Of a stretch of 64,000 nt of DNA, positions 1 to 8,030 are shown one piece after another. The number at the start of each line of letters is the position of its first letter. Within the stretch, counting starts at the first letter, position 1. The stretch comes from Streptomyces lincolnensis. Its GTDB lineage: Bacteria > Actinomycetota > Actinomycetes > Streptomycetales > Streptomycetaceae. The stretch is taken from NCBI RefSeq assembly GCF_021173675.1, contig NZ_JAIHON010000024.1, positions 1 through 64,000 on the forward strand, in the 5' to 3' direction. Below the pieces are notes generated by a model. It saw nothing but the letters and a program-made list of their open reading frames with translations, was not told where the DNA came from and ran no database searches. Made by a program: the position numbers and the translations under genes.

Positions 1-1
1 C

Positions 2-208
2 CTCCCGGAAGGAACCGGGGTCGAGGAGCAGTTCGATGCGCTCCCGTGCGGTCAGCTTGCCCTTGGCGTGCTGCGCCTCGGTCGCCTTCTCGCTCGGGCC
101 GGCCAGAGCCCGCGCACGGATGTCGTGGAGACGTTCCATCGGGCTCCGGCTCGTGGATGGTCCCCGCGCACCGAGCCTCTGCCCGGGGTTCAAGAACGTC
201 TCCGTCAC
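2..208 (-). CDS. Acyl-CoA carboxylase beta subunit (5' part)
   Basis: N-terminal 69 residues of a biotin-dependent acyl-CoA carboxylase carboxyltransferase (PccB/AccD type), which makes malonyl- or methylmalonyl-CoA; the rest is off the left edge. The stretches GPSEKATEAQHAKGKLTARE and RIELLLDPGSF are the family's conserved N-terminus. The GTG at 208 is preferred over the ATG at 139 because a GAGGGGGG ribosome site lies six bases upstream. It begins 12 bases after the stop of the NmrA-like gene, so the two are probably cotranscribed. In a polyketide cluster its likely job is extender-unit supply, which is an inference from position. Confidence 0.85.
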   Translation of the reverse strand, partial: MTETFLNPGQRLGARGPSTSRSPMERLHDIRARALAGPSEKATEAQHAKGKLTARERIELLLDPGSFRE

Positions 209-220
209 GGTGTGCCCCCC

Positions 221-1096
221 TCAGGAGTCGAGGAGCGACCAGTCCTGCCCGGCGGCCCAGGAAGCGAAGGAATGCCAGCCGACGCCGGGGTGGGCGGCGC
301 GCAGCCGGGGGATGTCGACGTCGAAGCCCACCGCGTCGAACCACGAGAACATCGCGCCGAGTTCGGGGCCGGCGTAGTCGCAGAGCTGGCCGATGCTCAT
401 CTCGGCGTACGTGATCGGGCGCTTGCCGGCCTCCGCCAGGAGCGCGGCGAGAACGGTCCCGTCGAGCTGGTCCGAGGCGATGTCGATGCGCCGGCCGGCG
501 AACTCCGAGGGATGCTCGACGACCTCGGCCACGAACCCGCCGATGTCGGTGACGTCGATGTACTGGAGCCTGCGCGTGGGCGGCAGTGCCATGGACAGCC
601 GGCCCCAGCGGAGCGCCTCGACGACGTGCGGCGCCCGTACGACGTCCATGAACACCGTCGGCGCGACCACCGTCCACGGGGTACGGACCCCGGCGAGGTG
701 GCGTTCGACGAGGCGCTTGCTCTCGAACCAACCGATTCCGGTGTCGCGGTCGGCTCCGGCGGCCGAGCTGTAGACGATGTGGGAGACGTCGGCGGCCACG
801 GCCGCCGTGATGACCGAGATCGCCTGGCGGGTCTCACCCTCGGGGCCGATCTCCAGCGGGGTGCCCATGGCGAACACGCAGTCAGCGCCGGTGGCCGCCG
901 CGCGCAGTGAGGCCTCGTCGTCGAAGTCGCCGACGACGATCTCGGCTCCGGCGGCGCGGAGTTCCGCGGCCGGGGCCGAGTCCGGTTTGCGGGTCAGGGC
1001 CCGGACCCGGTGCCCGCGGGCCAGCAGGGCCCGGGCGACCGCGCCGCCCTGTGTTCCGGTTGCTCCGGTCACCAACACCGTGCGTGCTGCGGTCAT
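221..1096 (-). CDS. NmrA-like NAD(P)-binding protein
   Basis: A 291-residue Rossmann-fold protein of the NmrA/atypical SDR family. The dinucleotide-binding motif VTGATGTQGG is at residues 9-18, followed by the family's RALTRKPDS region and an IVYSSAAGAD strand. Members either reduce small substrates or sense redox state; the substrate here cannot be told from sequence. It is first in an operon with the acyl-CoA carboxylase gene and faces away from the exporter gene at 1304. A candidate SARP-type direct repeat lies 78 bp upstream of its start. Its place inside the cluster suggests a tailoring reductase, but that is inferred. Confidence 0.85.
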   Translation of the reverse strand: MTAARTVLVTGATGTQGGAVARALLARGHRVRALTRKPDSAPAAELRAAGAEIVVGDFDDEASLRAAATGADCVFAMGTPLEIGPEGETRQAISVITAAVAADVSHIVYSSAAGADRDTGIGWFESKRLVERHLAGVRTPWTVVAPTVFMDVVRAPHVVEALRWGRLSMALPPTRRLQYIDVTDIGGFVAEVVEHPSEFAGRRIDIASDQLDGTVLAALLAEAGKRPITYAEMSIGQLCDYAGPELGAMFSWFDAVGFDVDIPRLRAAHPGVGWHSFASWAAGQDWSLLDS

Positions 1097-1173
1097 GTCG
1101 ATCTCCCTGGTCGGGCTGCCGGAGGGGGACGTGCCGAACGCCGACGATGCTGCCAGCGCGCGTTAGAGCCCCC

Positions 1174-1191
1174 TTCAAGACCGGTTCGACG
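1174..1191 (-). promoter_or_regulatory. Candidate SARP-type direct repeat before NmrA-like operon
   Basis: Read toward the NmrA-like gene, TCGAA and TTGAA stand exactly 11 bp apart (1185-1189 and 1174-1178). This matches the heptamer-plus-four-bases geometry of SARP binding sites. Similar repeats precede three other operons of the cluster. Confidence 0.4.
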
Positions 1192-1248
1192 TCGCGCTCC
1201 TGGTACATAACCGGCCGACTCCGCCAGGTCCCCTGGACCCCGCTCGAA

Positions 1249-1264
1249 TACTCGTGTTTGACTA
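1249..1264 (+). promoter_or_regulatory. Candidate PadR operator, copy 1
   Basis: TACTC-GTGTTT-GACTA, an imperfect inverted repeat. It matches sites at 7980 and 23204 in half-sites and 6-bp spacer. It lies 40 bp upstream of the exporter start at 1304. The embedded TTGACT could also serve as a -35 hexamer. Confidence 0.6.
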
Positions 1265-1303
1265 ATCTAATGCGACTGAATGTTGTGACTGGGGGAGGTG
1301 TCG

Positions 1304-2515
1304 ATGCAACCGCACCTCCGGGCAGGTGACGGTCGTCCGTCGTTCGGGGCCGTCCTGATCGGCACGTTCGTGATCATGCTGGACACCGGCGCGGTCTATG
1401 TGGTGGCCCCCTCCGTCCGCCATGACCTCGGTGCCGACCGTGCCACCGCGGGGTGGCTGGTCATGGGGTATTCGGTGGCGTACGCGCTGCTGCTCGGCCC
1501 GGGGGAGCGGCTCGGAAGACGATTCGGCCGTGAAACCGTTCTGCTGGCCTCACTCGGCGGATTCGCGGCGGCGTCCGCGCTCTGCGGTACTGCGGGGAGC
1601 CCTCACGCGCTGGTGGGCTGGCGGGTGCTCCAGGGTGCGACAGCGGGGGTGATGAACCCGCAGATCCTGGGCCTGCTGTCGGTAGCATCCCGCGACCGCG
1701 GCCCCGTCACCGCTCTTGTGGTGTACCAGGTCACGAGTGGTGTGACCGTGGCCCTCGGGCCGCTTCTCGCCGGCGCCCTGATCGCGTGGGACCCGGCCGG
1801 TGCCGGGTGGCGGGCGGTCTTCCTCGTCAATGTGCCCGTGGTGGCGGTCCTGTTCCTCGCCGTGGCGGCGGGGCGCCGACGCGTGCGCTCCTGGCCCGTC
1901 CCGCCGTGTGGCGACCGCGCGTCACACGCCGCCGTCCGCGACCGGAGGACCGTGATCGGCGCCGCCCTCGACTTCTGGCACTTCGGCGCCGTCGCCGCCG
2001 TCTGGTACGTCGTCGCGTCCCGCCTGCGATGGGACGAGGGGCAGTCCGCGCTCGTCGCCGGGAGCTGGCTGCTGCCGCTGTCGGCCGCCTCGGTGCTGGC
2101 CTTTGTCGCCATCGGCTGCTCACCGGCGCGCGGCAGCGGCCGACGGGCGCTGTGGGCCGGTGCCGGACTCACCGCAGCCGGTGTCACCGGTGCGGCGGCC
2201 GTTCTCGCGGACGGCGGGGCGACCGGCGGCGGGGCGACCGGGTGGGTGCTGGTGCCCTCGCTGCTGGCCGTCGGGGCCGGTTCCGGCCTGCTGTCGGCGG
2301 CCGTCGCCGACCTCGTCCTGGCCTGTCGGTCGTGGCGGGAGGCGACCCGCGCCGACCGGATGCTGAATGTCTCGCAGCGACTGGGGGCCGTCGGCGGGGT
2401 CGCGGTCGCCGCTCTGGCCCCCGTCGGCCTCGGGGCGTACGGCGCCCTCGGACTCGTCGTGCCCGTCCTGCTCCTGGCCGCCATGGTCCCCGATGTCCAC
2501 CGGCCGCGACCTTGA
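1304..2515 (+). CDS. MFS drug exporter (DHA2 type, short)
   Basis: A 403-residue hydrophobic protein of the major facilitator superfamily, probably a proton-driven efflux pump for the cluster product. The family signatures are seen: GTFVIMLDTGAVYVVAPSV in the first helix, GPGERLGRRFGRE in the loop after helix 2, and MNPQILGLLSVASRDRGPV. It is about 100 residues shorter than typical 14-helix DHA2 pumps, including its relative at 7921. The ATG at 1304 is chosen over the GTG at 1298 because GGGGGAGG then has proper spacing. A candidate PadR operator is upstream, and the acyltransferase gene follows 13 bp downstream. Confidence 0.85.
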   Translation: MQPHLRAGDGRPSFGAVLIGTFVIMLDTGAVYVVAPSVRHDLGADRATAGWLVMGYSVAYALLLGPGERLGRRFGRETVLLASLGGFAAASALCGTAGSPHALVGWRVLQGATAGVMNPQILGLLSVASRDRGPVTALVVYQVTSGVTVALGPLLAGALIAWDPAGAGWRAVFLVNVPVVAVLFLAVAAGRRRVRSWPVPPCGDRASHAAVRDRRTVIGAALDFWHFGAVAAVWYVVASRLRWDEGQSALVAGSWLLPLSAASVLAFVAIGCSPARGSGRRALWAGAGLTAAGVTGAAAVLADGGATGGGATGWVLVPSLLAVGAGSGLLSAAVADLVLACRSWREATRADRMLNVSQRLGAVGGVAVAALAPVGLGAYGALGLVVPVLLLAAMVPDVHRPRP

Positions 2516-2528
2516 GCGGGGAGTGCTC

Positions 2529-3575
2529 ATGCCCAGACCGGCGTTCGCGAGACTCGACGGCATGGTGACCACAGTTCCCCCCAACCGCCCCCGGCCGGTC
2601 GGATTCCTGTTCCCGGGACAGGGTGCGCAGCACACGCGGATGGCGGCCGGCCTCTACCGGTCCGAGCCCGTCTTCGCCGACGCGATCGACGCGGTCCTGA
2701 AGGCCATGGGACGCCACGGAGAGGTGCTCCGGTCCGACTGGCTGGCCGAGTCCCCCACGACACCGATCGACCACGCGACACGTTCACAGCCCCTGCTGTT
2801 CGCGGTGGAGTACGCCCTCAGCCGACTCGTGAGCCACTGGGGGATCAGCCCCTCGGTGCTGCTGGGGCACAGTGTCGGCGAGCTGGTGGCGGCCGTGATC
2901 GCCGAGGTGTTCGAGCTCGACGACGCCGTCCGGCTCCTTCTCGATCGGGTCGAGCACGTCGTCAGGGCACCGTCCGGCGGCATGGTGGCGGTTGCCGCCT
3001 CCGTATCGGACCTGGAGGGTCTCCTGCCCCACGGGGTGGCGGTGGGGGCCGTCAACGCGCCGTGGCAGACGGTTCTCGCCGGGCTCGACGAGCCGTTGGC
3101 GGCCGCCACGAAGACGCTGCGCGGGCGTGGGTTCACCTGCCTGCGGGTGCCGTCGCTGACGGCCTTCCACAGCCCGGTGCTGAGCGCCGCGGCCCACCGG
3201 TCGGAGCAGGCGTTCGCCGCGGTGCGGATACGTCCCCCCGCCCGGCCGCTCTACTCCGGGTACACCGCGGCCCTGCTGGGCCCCTCGCAGGCGGTCGACC
3301 CGGGTTTCTGGGCCCGCCAGCCCGTCGCACCGGTGCTGTTCTGGCCCGCTTTGGACGCGCTGCTGGCCGCGGACGACTTCGTGCTTCTGGAACTCGGGCC
3401 GGGACAGGGCGTGAGCCGGCTGGCCCGGCGCCATTCGGCCGTGCGGACCGGCCGGAGCACGGTCGTGCCGCTGCTGCCCGCCCTGCCCGGACCGTCCGAC
3501 CGGGACCACCAGACGATACGGGCGGCCCACGCCGTGTTGCTGGCCGAGGGGCACCGACTGCGGGAGGAGCCGTGA
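2529..3575 (+). CDS. Free-standing malonyl-type acyltransferase (AT)
   Basis: A 348-residue acyltransferase of the malonyl-CoA:ACP transacylase family, acting in the cytoplasm to load an acyl-CoA onto a carrier protein. Visible motifs are FLFPGQGAQ near residue 30, the nucleophile elbow GHSVGE with Ser115, and TAFHSP with His214. The xAFH signature is the one usually linked to malonyl rather than methylmalonyl selection. A GGGGAG ribosome site precedes the ATG. Type II clusters normally borrow the housekeeping transacylase, so a dedicated copy is unusual. It could serve the KS, load the FkbH-associated ACP, or edit wrong acyl groups. It converges with the next gene with a two-base gap. Confidence 0.88.
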   Translation: MPRPAFARLDGMVTTVPPNRPRPVGFLFPGQGAQHTRMAAGLYRSEPVFADAIDAVLKAMGRHGEVLRSDWLAESPTTPIDHATRSQPLLFAVEYALSRLVSHWGISPSVLLGHSVGELVAAVIAEVFELDDAVRLLLDRVEHVVRAPSGGMVAVAASVSDLEGLLPHGVAVGAVNAPWQTVLAGLDEPLAAATKTLRGRGFTCLRVPSLTAFHSPVLSAAAHRSEQAFAAVRIRPPARPLYSGYTAALLGPSQAVDPGFWARQPVAPVLFWPALDALLAADDFVLLELGPGQGVSRLARRHSAVRTGRSTVVPLLPALPGPSDRDHQTIRAAHAVLLAEGHRLREEP

Positions 3576-3577
3576 CG

Positions 3578-5854
3578 TCACCAGATGCCGCGACGGGTGC
3601 GGCAGATCCGTTCGAACAGGTCGATGCCCCACAGCTGGGAGCGGATCTCCTCGGCCTGCGGCGAGCCGAGCGCCTCGAACACGGCCAACGCCTGCTTCCA
3701 GGCTCCCCGCGCGAGGTCGAGGTCGCCGATCTCGTGCAGGAGACGGCCGCGATGCTGGAGAACGGAGGCCTCCCCCCAGCGGTCGTCGTGCTCCCGCAGG
3801 ATGGTCAGGGCCTGGTCCAGGCAGCCCAGTGCCTCGTCGAGCCGGCCCAGCTCCTGGTAGGTCGTGCCCAGGCAGCTCAGAACGAATCCCGCCGTTTGGC
3901 GGTCGCCGACGGCCCAGGCGTTCTGCAGCGCCGTCCTGAGCTGTTCGAGCGCCTCGTCGTGCCGTCGGGTCGTGCGGAGGACGTCGCCGAGGCCGGCGAG
4001 GGCCATGCGGCCGCTCTCGGGACGGCCCTGTGCGCCGAAGACCTGGGCGGCCAGGCGGAAATGAGCCACGGCTTCCTCCGGTCGGAGCAGGGCGCGGTAC
4101 AGGAAACCCATCAGTGTCAGGGTCCACGCCTCGCCGATCCGGTCGCCGATCTCCCGCCGCAGGGCCAGCGCCCGGTGCAGATGCGACCGTGCCTCGTCGA
4201 AGCGGCGCTCCTCGACATAGGCGAACCCGAGGTTGTGCAGGAGACATGCCTCGCCGTAACGATCCTGCGTCTCGCGCGCACCGACGGCACCGATCTGGTG
4301 GGCCACGATCCACACCCGCCACTGCCGACGCAGGTACAGGAAGCCGGCGAACGCGACGGGTGCCTTCCACGAGGCGGCGTAGTCGCCGATCTCCACCGCG
4401 GTACGCGTGACGGTGACGAGATTCGGCGTCTGTTCCTCGCACCAGTCGAGAGCGTCGCGACGGTCGGCGAACCGGGTGGCCGACGCCAGCGGAGGACCCA
4501 GTACGGGAGCGGGCGGCCAGGCGGGCGTCAGCAGCTCGGTGGCGGCGTGGGCGGTGCGGACGAACCAGTCCAGGGCCCGTCGCCGGGCCGCGGTCAGGGC
4601 GTCCTGCGATTCCTCGGCCACGGCCCGCTCCTCGGCGAAGGCCCTCAGCAGTTCGTGGAACGTGTACTGGTTCCCGCCGACGTTCTTGAGCAGATGTGCC
4701 TGGACCAGCGCGTCCAGCAGCGCACGCGCGCGCGTGGCGGACAGGCCGCCGACGGCCGCGGCGGCGTCGACCGGGACAGGGCCGCCCCAGTACGTGCTCA
4801 GCAGCCGGAACAACCGGGCCGCGTCAGCGTCCAGGGCCTCGTACGACCAGGAGAAACTTCCGCGGACCGTGAGCAGTCCCGCGGACCGCAGTACATCCAG
4901 CCGGTTGCTCGCGGTGGCGAGATCCGCCGCCAGGTGGTGCGCCGAGTAGTTCGGACGGGTGGCCACCCGCTCGCCCGCGATCCGCAGCGCCAGCGGCAGG
5001 TACTCGCAGTACGCCGCGACGCGCTCGAGTACGCCGGACTCCTCCGCGGTCCGCTCGGGGCCGATGAGGAGGCGCAGCAGGGCCACCGATTCGTCCTCGC
5101 CGAGCGGGCCCAGGGGGACCCGCTGGTCGTGCCGCAGTTCGAGGCTGTCCAGCCGGCGACGGCTCGTGACCACCACGGCGCAGTCACCGGAACTCGGCAG
5201 CAGCGGCATGATCTGCTCGGGGCCGGAGACGTTGTCCAGCAGCACCAGAATGCGACGGCGCGCGACGGTCGACCGGTAGAGCGTGATCCTTTGCTCGGGG
5301 TCGGAGGGGATGATCGAGGGGCGCACTCCGAGCGCGGTGAGGAAGTCCCACAGGATGTCATGGACGGTGTACGGCCTGTCGCCCGGACCGCGGCGGGCCA
5401 GATCGGCGTAGAGCTGTCCCGCGGTGAAGTGCGGGGCGACCTCGTGGGCCAGCCGCAGGGCCAGTGCGCTCTTGCCGACCCCTGGTGGTCCGGTGACCTC
5501 GACCACGCAGGGTGAGCCCGACCGGCCGCCGCCGGCCACGGCGGTCACGAGTTGACGCAGTTCGGCCGCTCTTCCGACGAAGGCCGCGGACGCGGAGGGC
5601 AGGAGCGCGGGGGACGGCAGTCCGTCGTCGCCGCGCAGTGCCATCAGCCGGCCGCCGGTGTCGAGGACTTCGTCGCAGCGAAGTGCCAGCTGAACGGTGG
5701 GAACTTTTCTGCCGGTTTCCACCTTGCTCAGATGGCCCGGTGTGTAGTGCACCATCCTGGCCAGCTGCCGGAGGGACAGACTGCGTGTCGTTCGGATTCT
5801 TCTCAGCTCATCACCGAATGACGTTCCCGTCTTCGCGGGCGTCAGATCAACCAC
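3578..5854 (-). CDS. XRE / NB-ARC / TPR transcriptional regulator
   Basis: A 758-residue STAND-type regulator. An XRE helix-turn-helix occupies about residues 13-50, an NTPase with P-loop GPPGVGKS is at about 122-129, Walker B is ILVLLDN, and TPR repeats fill the C-terminal third. It resembles AfsR/SARP regulators in its NTPase and TPR parts, but has no winged-helix/BTAD domain and uses an XRE head instead. GTG at 5854 is chosen because GAGGGGG lies 11 bases upstream; an in-frame ATG at 5959 would add 35 unlikely residues. It is probably a pathway-level regulator of the flanking polyketide genes. Confidence 0.85.
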   Translation of the reverse strand: MVDLTPAKTGTSFGDELRRIRTTRSLSLRQLARMVHYTPGHLSKVETGRKVPTVQLALRCDEVLDTGGRLMALRGDDGLPSPALLPSASAAFVGRAAELRQLVTAVAGGGRSGSPCVVEVTGPPGVGKSALALRLAHEVAPHFTAGQLYADLARRGPGDRPYTVHDILWDFLTALGVRPSIIPSDPEQRITLYRSTVARRRILVLLDNVSGPEQIMPLLPSSGDCAVVVTSRRRLDSLELRHDQRVPLGPLGEDESVALLRLLIGPERTAEESGVLERVAAYCEYLPLALRIAGERVATRPNYSAHHLAADLATASNRLDVLRSAGLLTVRGSFSWSYEALDADAARLFRLLSTYWGGPVPVDAAAAVGGLSATRARALLDALVQAHLLKNVGGNQYTFHELLRAFAEERAVAEESQDALTAARRRALDWFVRTAHAATELLTPAWPPAPVLGPPLASATRFADRRDALDWCEEQTPNLVTVTRTAVEIGDYAASWKAPVAFAGFLYLRRQWRVWIVAHQIGAVGARETQDRYGEACLLHNLGFAYVEERRFDEARSHLHRALALRREIGDRIGEAWTLTLMGFLYRALLRPEEAVAHFRLAAQVFGAQGRPESGRMALAGLGDVLRTTRRHDEALEQLRTALQNAWAVGDRQTAGFVLSCLGTTYQELGRLDEALGCLDQALTILREHDDRWGEASVLQHRGRLLHEIGDLDLARGAWKQALAVFEALGSPQAEEIRSQLWGIDLFERICRTRRGIW

Positions 5855-6329
5855 TGAAATCCAGTCCCCCTCTGAAATCGGAACCGAACCTTCTGTGACA
5901 ACAAACAGCAGGGCGGCGAGTGCTCTGGTCCGATATGGGGGCGTGTTTTTCGCGCGCACTCTTGTGGGTTCGCGGCAGGCCGACGCCTCGGCAGGTGTGT
6001 GGGGTCAGCGGCGGGGCGCGCGGCGCTCCTGGATCCTGACCGGTTTTCGTCGGTACGTGGTATCGCGCCGGAGCCCGCTGTTGTGCCCCCGTTGTCCGCA
6101 AACACGGCCTACCCCCTGACCGCCCTACGTGTGTCATTCGCCGATCCCATGGCAATGAATGCCGTCGGCAACACCCTACTTGAAGCAGTGAGTCGACTGC
6201 TACGAGTCCGATGTCAATTTCATGTTTCCCGTTAATCCTTTTCCGATCCTTTAAGGGTCGCGTCATTCGTTGTTCGGTGTTGAGGCGGTCGACGGTTCCC
6301 AATCATGTTCGGCGGGAAACATTGATGTG
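5855..6329. other. Intergenic spacer, no gene seen
   Basis: About 475 bases upstream of the XRE/NB-ARC regulator. It is less GC-rich than its surroundings between roughly 6130 and 6330. No convincing reading frame or repeat was found; it should hold the regulator's promoter. Confidence 0.5.
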
Positions 6330-6362
6330 CCCGGCGGGCCGATGAATTGCTGGCCCGCCGGG
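6330..6362 (-). terminator. Hairpin terminator after DHA2 exporter
   Basis: A perfect 11-bp stem (CCCGGCGGGCC at 6330-6340, complement at 6352-6362) with an 11-base loop lies just past the stop of the exporter gene. There is no long T-run, as is usual in Streptomyces. Confidence 0.75.
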
Positions 6363-6385
6363 TGCGGTCTGCGGCGTGCGGCGCG

Positions 6386-7921
6386 TTACGCCGACTGGCC
6401 CGGCTGCGACCATTCGGCCTTCGACTCCGAGGTCGTGGAGTTCTCCCAGTCGGTGGCCTGCTCCTTCGGCGAGTCGGCCGGCAGCAGCAGGCTCGCCAGG
6501 AAGGTCAGTGCCACGAGGCCGAGGGCGTAGAGCGCGCCGATCTGGACCGCGTGGGTGAAGGCCCGGTCCAGCTCCGCGGGCGACGCGGGGCCGGGGCCGG
6601 TGTCCACCGCGCCGAAGAACGCCACGCTGACGATCGCGATGCCGAGCGCCGTGCCCACGCGCTGCCCGACGTTGAGGATTCCGCTCGCGGCGCCCGCGTC
6701 CTGCCAGGGAACATAGCGCAGCACGATGTCGGTGTTCGGTGAGATCACGAGGCCCGAGCCGAACCCGGCGACGAACAGGGCCGGAAGCAGATGCCATCCG
6801 GCCAGGTCGGTGCCCACGCCGTGGATGGTGCCGATGGCGCCGGCGGTGCCGACGATCACCACGGACGAGCCGGCGGTGACGACCCAGCGGCCGATCCGCT
6901 TGGCCACCAGGTCGGAGAGGGTCGCGCCGATGAGCATGCCGACGGCGAACGGAAGCAGGATGAGCCCGGCGGCGAGCGCGCCGCGTCCGGTGCCGGTCTG
7001 GAGGTAGATCGAGAGCACGAACCAGAGGCTGATGAAGCCGGCGAAGTACGTCAGTCCGATGGTCACGCCCGCGGTGAAGCCCCGGTTGCGGAAGAGCCGT
7101 ACGTCGATCAGCGCGTCGCGGCCCTGTCGTTGCCGGCGCAGTTCCCAGCCGACGAAGAGCGCGAGCACCGGGACCGACGCCGCCAGCAGGATGAACGACC
7201 GGGGCTCCCAGCCGTTCTCGGGAACCTCGACCAGCGGGTAGGTCAGCAGTAGGACACCGGCGCTGACCAGGAGGGTTCCGACGAGGTCGAGCGAACCGGC
7301 CCGTCCCTTGGCCTCGCGCAGCCACAGTCCCGCGAGGAGGAGCGCGATGATCCCGACCGGCACGTTGACCATGAAGATCGGCCGCCACTGCGAGTCGGCC
7401 ACGTTCCAGTCGATCAGCAGACCCGCGGCGAGGGGGCCGAGGGCGACGCCGATGCCGCTGATCGCCCCGTACGCGCCGAACGCCTTGCCCCGTTCCTGCC
7501 AGGAGAACTCGACCTGGATGATCGCGAGGATCTGGGGGTTGAGGAAGCCTGCCATCGCCCCCTGCAGGATGCGCCAGACGACGAGCTGCGTCGGTGACGA
7601 CGCCACCGCGCACAGCGCCGACGTCGCGGTGAACCCGGCGAGCGCGAACAGGAACATCCGCTTGTAGCCGAAGCGGTCGCCCAGTCGTCCCGAGGGGATC
7701 AGCAGCAGGCCGTAGGCGAGCGAGTAACCGCTGATCACCCACTCGATGGAGCTGCGGCTGGCGGAGAGGTCCTGCTGGATCGAGGGGATCGCGACGTTGA
7801 CGATCGTGCTGTCGAGCAGGATGAGGAACGTTCCGATGAGCACCACACCGAGCGCTCGCCAGCGTCGGGGATCGCCTTGCTCGGCGTCACCCGGGCTCGT
7901 CCAGTTTGCTTCTGACGTCAT
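6386..7921 (-). CDS. MFS drug exporter (DHA2, EmrB/QacA type)
   Basis: A 511-residue, 14-helix major facilitator exporter, the usual self-resistance and export function of antibiotic clusters (compare TcmA in the tetracenomycin cluster). Key motifs are LLDSTIVNVAIPSIQQDL in helix 1, SGRLGDRFGYKRMF after helix 2, LNPQILAIIQV, and a C-terminal ASGILNVGQRVG segment. The ATG at 7921 has AAGGA seven bases upstream and is preferred over an upstream start at 7972. A TATAGT -10-like hexamer overlaps the candidate PadR operator 58 bp upstream, so repression by the PadR protein is likely. Confidence 0.92.
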   Translation of the reverse strand: MTSEANWTSPGDAEQGDPRRWRALGVVLIGTFLILLDSTIVNVAIPSIQQDLSASRSSIEWVISGYSLAYGLLLIPSGRLGDRFGYKRMFLFALAGFTATSALCAVASSPTQLVVWRILQGAMAGFLNPQILAIIQVEFSWQERGKAFGAYGAISGIGVALGPLAAGLLIDWNVADSQWRPIFMVNVPVGIIALLLAGLWLREAKGRAGSLDLVGTLLVSAGVLLLTYPLVEVPENGWEPRSFILLAASVPVLALFVGWELRRQRQGRDALIDVRLFRNRGFTAGVTIGLTYFAGFISLWFVLSIYLQTGTGRGALAAGLILLPFAVGMLIGATLSDLVAKRIGRWVVTAGSSVVIVGTAGAIGTIHGVGTDLAGWHLLPALFVAGFGSGLVISPNTDIVLRYVPWQDAGAASGILNVGQRVGTALGIAIVSVAFFGAVDTGPGPASPAELDRAFTHAVQIGALYALGLVALTFLASLLLPADSPKEQATDWENSTTSESKAEWSQPGQSA

Positions 7922-7979
7922 GACACATCCTTCACCGCTGCCGGGGCGGATGACGCTCGACAGATTGATCATCCACGAT

Positions 7980-7995
7980 TACTCGCGTACGACTA
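7980..7995 (-). promoter_or_regulatory. Candidate PadR operator, copy 2
   Basis: TACTC-GCGTAC-GACTA on the plus strand, with the same half-sites and spacer as copies at 1249 and 23204. On the minus strand its right half overlaps TATAGT, a plausible -10 element for the exporter gene. Confidence 0.65.
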
Positions 7996-8030
7996 TACGG
8001 TGGTTCGTGGGAATGAGCCAGAGGCCGGAC

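Noticed and set aside
1257..1286. TTGACT as a plain -35 promoter box rather than an operator
   Set aside because: Possible for copy 1, but copy 3 of the same motif lies five bases before a start codon and the half-sites are symmetric, so an operator fits all three better.
3062..5515. Plus-strand 800-codon frame overlapping the AT gene and opposite the XRE regulator
   Set aside because: The regulator on the other strand has clear P-loop and TPR motifs; this frame has none.
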